A stretch of 8,188 bases of DNA, from the NCBI GenBank assembly GCA_030597865.1, contig JAUVQZ010000132.1, forward strand, positions 1-8,188, written 5' to 3'. The translations under genes were made by a program, and so were the position numbers. Shown here in pieces: positions 5,947-8,188 of the stretch (position 1 is its first letter; each line of letters opens with the position of its first letter). Source of the stretch: Pseudomonadota bacterium (lineage in GTDB: Bacteria; Desulfobacterota; Desulfobulbia; Desulfobulbales; SURF-16). The notes beneath the pieces were generated by a model. The model ran no database searches. It was not told the origin of the DNA and saw only the letters and a program-made list of their open reading frames with translations.

Positions 5947-6294
5947 CTAATCGTTAAAAGCGGCCTGCTCTATGAGCTCACGAACCACCTTACGCTCTTC
6001 AGCGCCGAGCCTCGGCACCTCAAAGCCCGTGACGTAAAAATCGGGATTGATATCAGGCCGTGACCAGAGGGTCTTACCCGTCATGACAATTGTCGTTAAA
6101 GAATAGAGGCCTTCGGGGAGATCAAGGCGCAGGCTCATGGTTTTCCCCTCAGCCAAGGGCTCCTTGCTGATGATCTTGCAGCCCCTGGTGGTAATATCAA
6201 CCACATTACCGACCTGTTCAGCCGTTTCGACATCATAGAGCTTCAGATAATAAACCAACTGCCGCCGTTTGAGGATCCGCGATTCAACGCCCAT
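5947..6294 (-). CDS. PilZ-domain protein, upstream copy
   Basis: A 115-residue PilZ protein and the tandem partner of the gene downstream; about 62 of 115 residues are identical by hand alignment. Arg6 and Arg10 of RILKR give the RxxxR motif, and DITTRG (33-38) gives the DxTxxG motif, so c-di-GMP binding is expected. The C-terminal block DINPDFY-x-TGFEVP and LGAEERK is conserved with the other copy. The frame extends upstream to a GTG at 6354. The ATG at 6294 is preferred because it has GGAG seven bases before it and because the two paralogues then start at the same point and have equal length. It follows cmk on the same strand with a 98-base gap. Its partner protein or process (motility, exopolysaccharide or other) cannot be told from the sequence. 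Confidence 0.85.
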   Translation of the reverse strand: MGVESRILKRRQLVYYLKLYDVETAEQVGNVVDITTRGCKIISKEPLAEGKTMSLRLDLPEGLYSLTTIVMTGKTLWSRPDINPDFYVTGFEVPRLGAEERKVVRELIEQAAFND

Positions 6295-6392
6295 AACGTA
6301 TCTCCACTCAAATATCAGGCCCGTACCCCAAGGGCCCCTGGATTTCACCTCCACCTCTTCCTGAGATGTGTAGGTTTATGATGGGCTGAAAT

Positions 6393-7064
6393 TTATTTTT
6401 TTGCAAGCTGATCAAGAATAAAATTCAGCACTTCCTGGGCATTCATCCGTGACGAATCAATATGCGTGGCATCAGGGGCGGCCTTGAGGGGAGCCAGATC
6501 CCTGGTGGAATCATCATGGTCCCGTTGGACGATCTGGGCCAGGATATCATCATAGGCTGCCTCCTCACCCTTCTCATGGAGCTGTTCAAGCCGCCGCCGG
6601 GCCCGTTCCCCAGGAGAGGCATCAAGAAAATACTTATGCCTGGCCTTGGCAAAGACCACGGTGCCCATATCCCGGCCCTCGGCAACCACCCTGCCCCGGG
6701 CCGCGATCTGCTGCTGGAGCTCGGTGAGTTTCTGGCGCACCAGGGGCAGGGCAGAAATTGCCGATGCCACCATGCCCATTTCAGCGCTGCGAATAGCGGT
6801 GCTGACATCCTCACCAGCCAAAACAACCCGGGTATCGCCGTCCCCTGGCTCCAGATGCAGATCAAGGTCGGCCAGCATGGCGGCAACCTGGTCTTCATCG
6901 GCCAGATCCACGCCTAGCTGCCGGGCTTGGAGGCCCACAGCCCGGTACATGGCGCCGGTATCAAGATAGGTATAGTTAAGCTTAGCGGCCAGCATCCGGC
7001 TCACCGTGGATTTGCCGCCGCCTGATGGGCCGTCAATGGTGATAATGGTATCCATATTATTCAT
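6393..7064 (-). CDS. cmk: Cytidylate kinase
   Basis: A 223-residue cytoplasmic kinase that phosphorylates CMP and dCMP with ATP, feeding CTP and dCTP pools. The P-loop GPSGGGKST spans residues 12-20. DTGAMYRA (35-42) is the family's NMP-binding element, EGRDMGTVVF (129-138) contributes the conserved Arg/Asp of the CMP site, and RDHDDSTR (181-188) is the LID region with catalytic arginines. Length is normal for bacterial Cmk. The start at 7064 has only a weak ribosome-binding site (CGG four bases upstream); an ATG three codons later (7055) is an alternative. It lies between hisC and the PilZ pair on the same strand. Desulfobacterota often keep cmk next to aromatic amino acid and hisC-type genes, which fits the neighbour to the right. 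Confidence 0.96.
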   Translation of the reverse strand: MNNMDTIITIDGPSGGGKSTVSRMLAAKLNYTYLDTGAMYRAVGLQARQLGVDLADEDQVAAMLADLDLHLEPGDGDTRVVLAGEDVSTAIRSAEMGMVASAISALPLVRQKLTELQQQIAARGRVVAEGRDMGTVVFAKARHKYFLDASPGERARRRLEQLHEKGEEAAYDDILAQIVQRDHDDSTRDLAPLKAAPDATHIDSSRMNAQEVLNFILDQLAKK

Positions 7065-7165
7065 TATTCCGCGTGATGTCTCAAAACAAAAAAAACCACC
7101 GATTTGTAACTATTCAGACCTTAGCCAAGACGCTCGGCATTTATTCTAAAAGTAACGGGGGAGAG

Positions 7166-7248
7166 AGGCTGTAGTTGATTAGACTGAAGGCTGTTAGGTA
7201 CAGCAAAACCCTCAGAAATCGTTGTTGAAACCTAACAGTCTACAGCCT
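7166..7248. repeat. Imperfect inverted repeat in the hisC-cmk gap
   Basis: Nested arms are visible. AGGCTGTAG (7166-7174) pairs with CTACAGCCT (7240-7248), and CTGTTAGGT (7191-7199) pairs with ACCTAACAG (7230-7238). The left half carries 16 extra bases between its arms, so the repeat is asymmetric. The style resembles the 'cagcct-a' intergenic repeats of environmental Deltaproteobacteria, recalled rather than searched. It fills much of the 199-base gap. No T-run follows on the minus strand, so it is not an obvious terminator of hisC. Confidence 0.6.
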
Positions 7249-7263
7249 AAACAACCTGTGTTG

Positions 7264-8188
7264 TTACCTAGAAGCACGAATGTCCTTGAGGGTCTGGGCC
7301 AGGGCAGCAACCAGGCGCCTGTTTTCCGCCTCAACGCCCACGGTGATCCTGATATAGGAACCATAGCCATAGGCGGCCATGGGCCGGACGATCACGCCAA
7401 GATGGAGCAGGCGCCCATAGAGGTCTTTACAGTCACAGGCCACATCAACCAGGAAGAAGTTGGTCTGGCTGGCAAAGACCTGGCAGCCAAGCTTGTTGAT
7501 TTCAGAGGTCAGCCAGGCAATGCCGTGCCGGGTCATGGCCATGGTCTTCTGGTAATGCTCATCATCCTCCAGACAGGCCAGGGCGCCGACCTGGGCCAGC
7601 TCGTTAACGTTAAAGGGCTGCCGCACCCTATGCAGGAAAGAGGCAATCTCGGCATTCATAATCCCGAAACCCACCCGCAGACCGGCAACCCCATAGGCCT
7701 TGGAAAAGGTACGCAGACCCACCACCGCGGTGGAGCCGTGCATATACTCCCTGACATCAAGGCGCAGGTCATGGTCGACGAAATCCACATAGGCCTCGTC
7801 CAATACGACAATCACCGTCTCCGGCACCCGGGCCAGAAAGGTGTCAAAGCAGGCCTTGTCAAAGACGGTGCCCGTGGGGTTGTTTGGGTTGTCCAGGAAG
7901 ATCAGCCTGGTCCGGGGGGTGATTTTGGCGGCAATGGTATCCAGGTCATGGCCCATATCCTTCAGGGCCACAACAATGTTCACCCCGCCCTGGGCCTGGA
8001 CCATGGTTTGATAGACCAGAAAGGAGGGGTGGCTGGTGATAACCTCGTCACCCGGGGCAACAAAGGCCCGCACCAGAAAATCAATAACCTCGTTGGAACC
8101 ATTGCCAAAGACCAGCTCGTCCTGGCCCACCCCCAGCTTGGCAGACACGGCCTGGGCCAGATAATAACAGCTGCCGTCCGGATAGCGG
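7264..8188 (-). CDS. hisC: Histidinol-phosphate aminotransferase, N-terminus beyond the window
   Basis: A fold-type I PLP aminotransferase that converts imidazole-acetol phosphate and glutamate to histidinol phosphate in histidine biosynthesis. 307 residues are visible and the frame stays open to the right edge, beginning RYPDGSCYYLAQAV, which matches the HisC 'YPDG' segment. About 50-60 N-terminal residues are therefore missing; the GTG at 8148 is internal and not the true start. Key motifs in visible numbering are FGNGSNE near 27-33, NPNNPTGT (100-107), DEAYVDF (130-136) and the PLP-lysine motif SKAYGVAGLR with the Schiff-base lysine at 163. The final helix ends IRASR. HisC relatives can also transaminate aromatic keto acids, so a phenylalanine or tyrosine role cannot be excluded. 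It is upstream of cmk on the same strand, with a 199-base gap containing an inverted repeat. Confidence 0.93.
   Translation of the reverse strand, partial: RYPDGSCYYLAQAVSAKLGVGQDELVFGNGSNEVIDFLVRAFVAPGDEVITSHPSFLVYQTMVQAQGGVNIVVALKDMGHDLDTIAAKITPRTRLIFLDNPNNPTGTVFDKACFDTFLARVPETVIVVLDEAYVDFVDHDLRLDVREYMHGSTAVVGLRTFSKAYGVAGLRVGFGIMNAEIASFLHRVRQPFNVNELAQVGALACLEDDEHYQKTMAMTRHGIAWLTSEINKLGCQVFASQTNFFLVDVACDCKDLYGRLLHLGVIVRPMAAYGYGSYIRITVGVEAENRRLVAALAQTLKDIRASR

Noticed and set aside
6462..6917. 151-codon open frames on both strands inside cmk
   Set aside because: They are alternative-frame shadows of cmk, whose motifs are all intact.
7124..7138. Hairpin GCCAAG-ACG-CTCGGC between hisC and cmk as a terminator
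   Set aside because: The stem is only six pairs with one wobble, and no T-run follows directly on the minus strand; a T-rich stretch occurs about 30 bases further on.
1..8188. CRISPR array, tRNA, rRNA, insertion sequence or phage genes
   Set aside because: No regularly spaced direct repeats, tRNA cloverleaf, rRNA-like sequence, transposase or phage-type protein was seen on either strand.

Overview
The window looks like chromosomal sequence from an anaerobic member of the Desulfobacterota (former Deltaproteobacteria), plausibly a Desulfobulbales-type sulfur-cycle organism. This is inferred from the mix of genes: a small periplasmic c-type cytochrome paired with a large outer-membrane barrel protein, an anaerobic cobalamin lower-ligand synthase (ThiC paralogue), tandem PilZ proteins, and a hisC-cmk neighbourhood. 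No taxonomic marker gene is present, so the placement is tentative.

Layout. At the left edge is the C-terminus of a gene of unknown function on the + strand. It converges through a perfect bidirectional terminator (206-248) on a leftward two-gene operon at 272-2179: a mono-haem cytochrome c first, then a DUF3373-like outer-membrane beta-barrel protein 18 bases downstream. From 2180 to 3102 lies a long control region between divergent genes. It holds a TATAAT-type promoter for the cytochrome operon, several short palindromes, a perfect 44-nt dispersed-type palindrome, a rightward promoter, a cobalamin riboswitch and its intrinsic terminator.

The riboswitch controls a ThiC-family gene at 3103-4434. 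Because the control element senses cobalamin rather than thiamin pyrophosphate, and because several ThiC signature residues are changed, the best reading is bzaF, 5-hydroxybenzimidazole synthase. That enzyme makes the lower ligand of a cobamide from the purine intermediate AIR. The pathway product would therefore shut off its own lower-ligand enzyme. This is the most informative element in the window.

After a REP-like repeat comes rdgB (house-cleaning XTP/dITP pyrophosphatase, 4739-5431), which ends at a strong hairpin. From there to the right edge all genes read leftward: hisC (cut by the edge, histidine biosynthesis), cmk (CMP kinase), and two tandem 115-residue PilZ proteins that are clear duplicates of each other (about 54% identical by hand alignment) and probably bind cyclic di-GMP. 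The hisC-cmk gap contains an imperfect inverted repeat.

Most of the window is recognisable metabolism and housekeeping. No wholly new system was found. The features most worth following up are the riboswitch-bzaF unit, the cytochrome-porin pair, the PilZ duplication and the intergenic palindromes.
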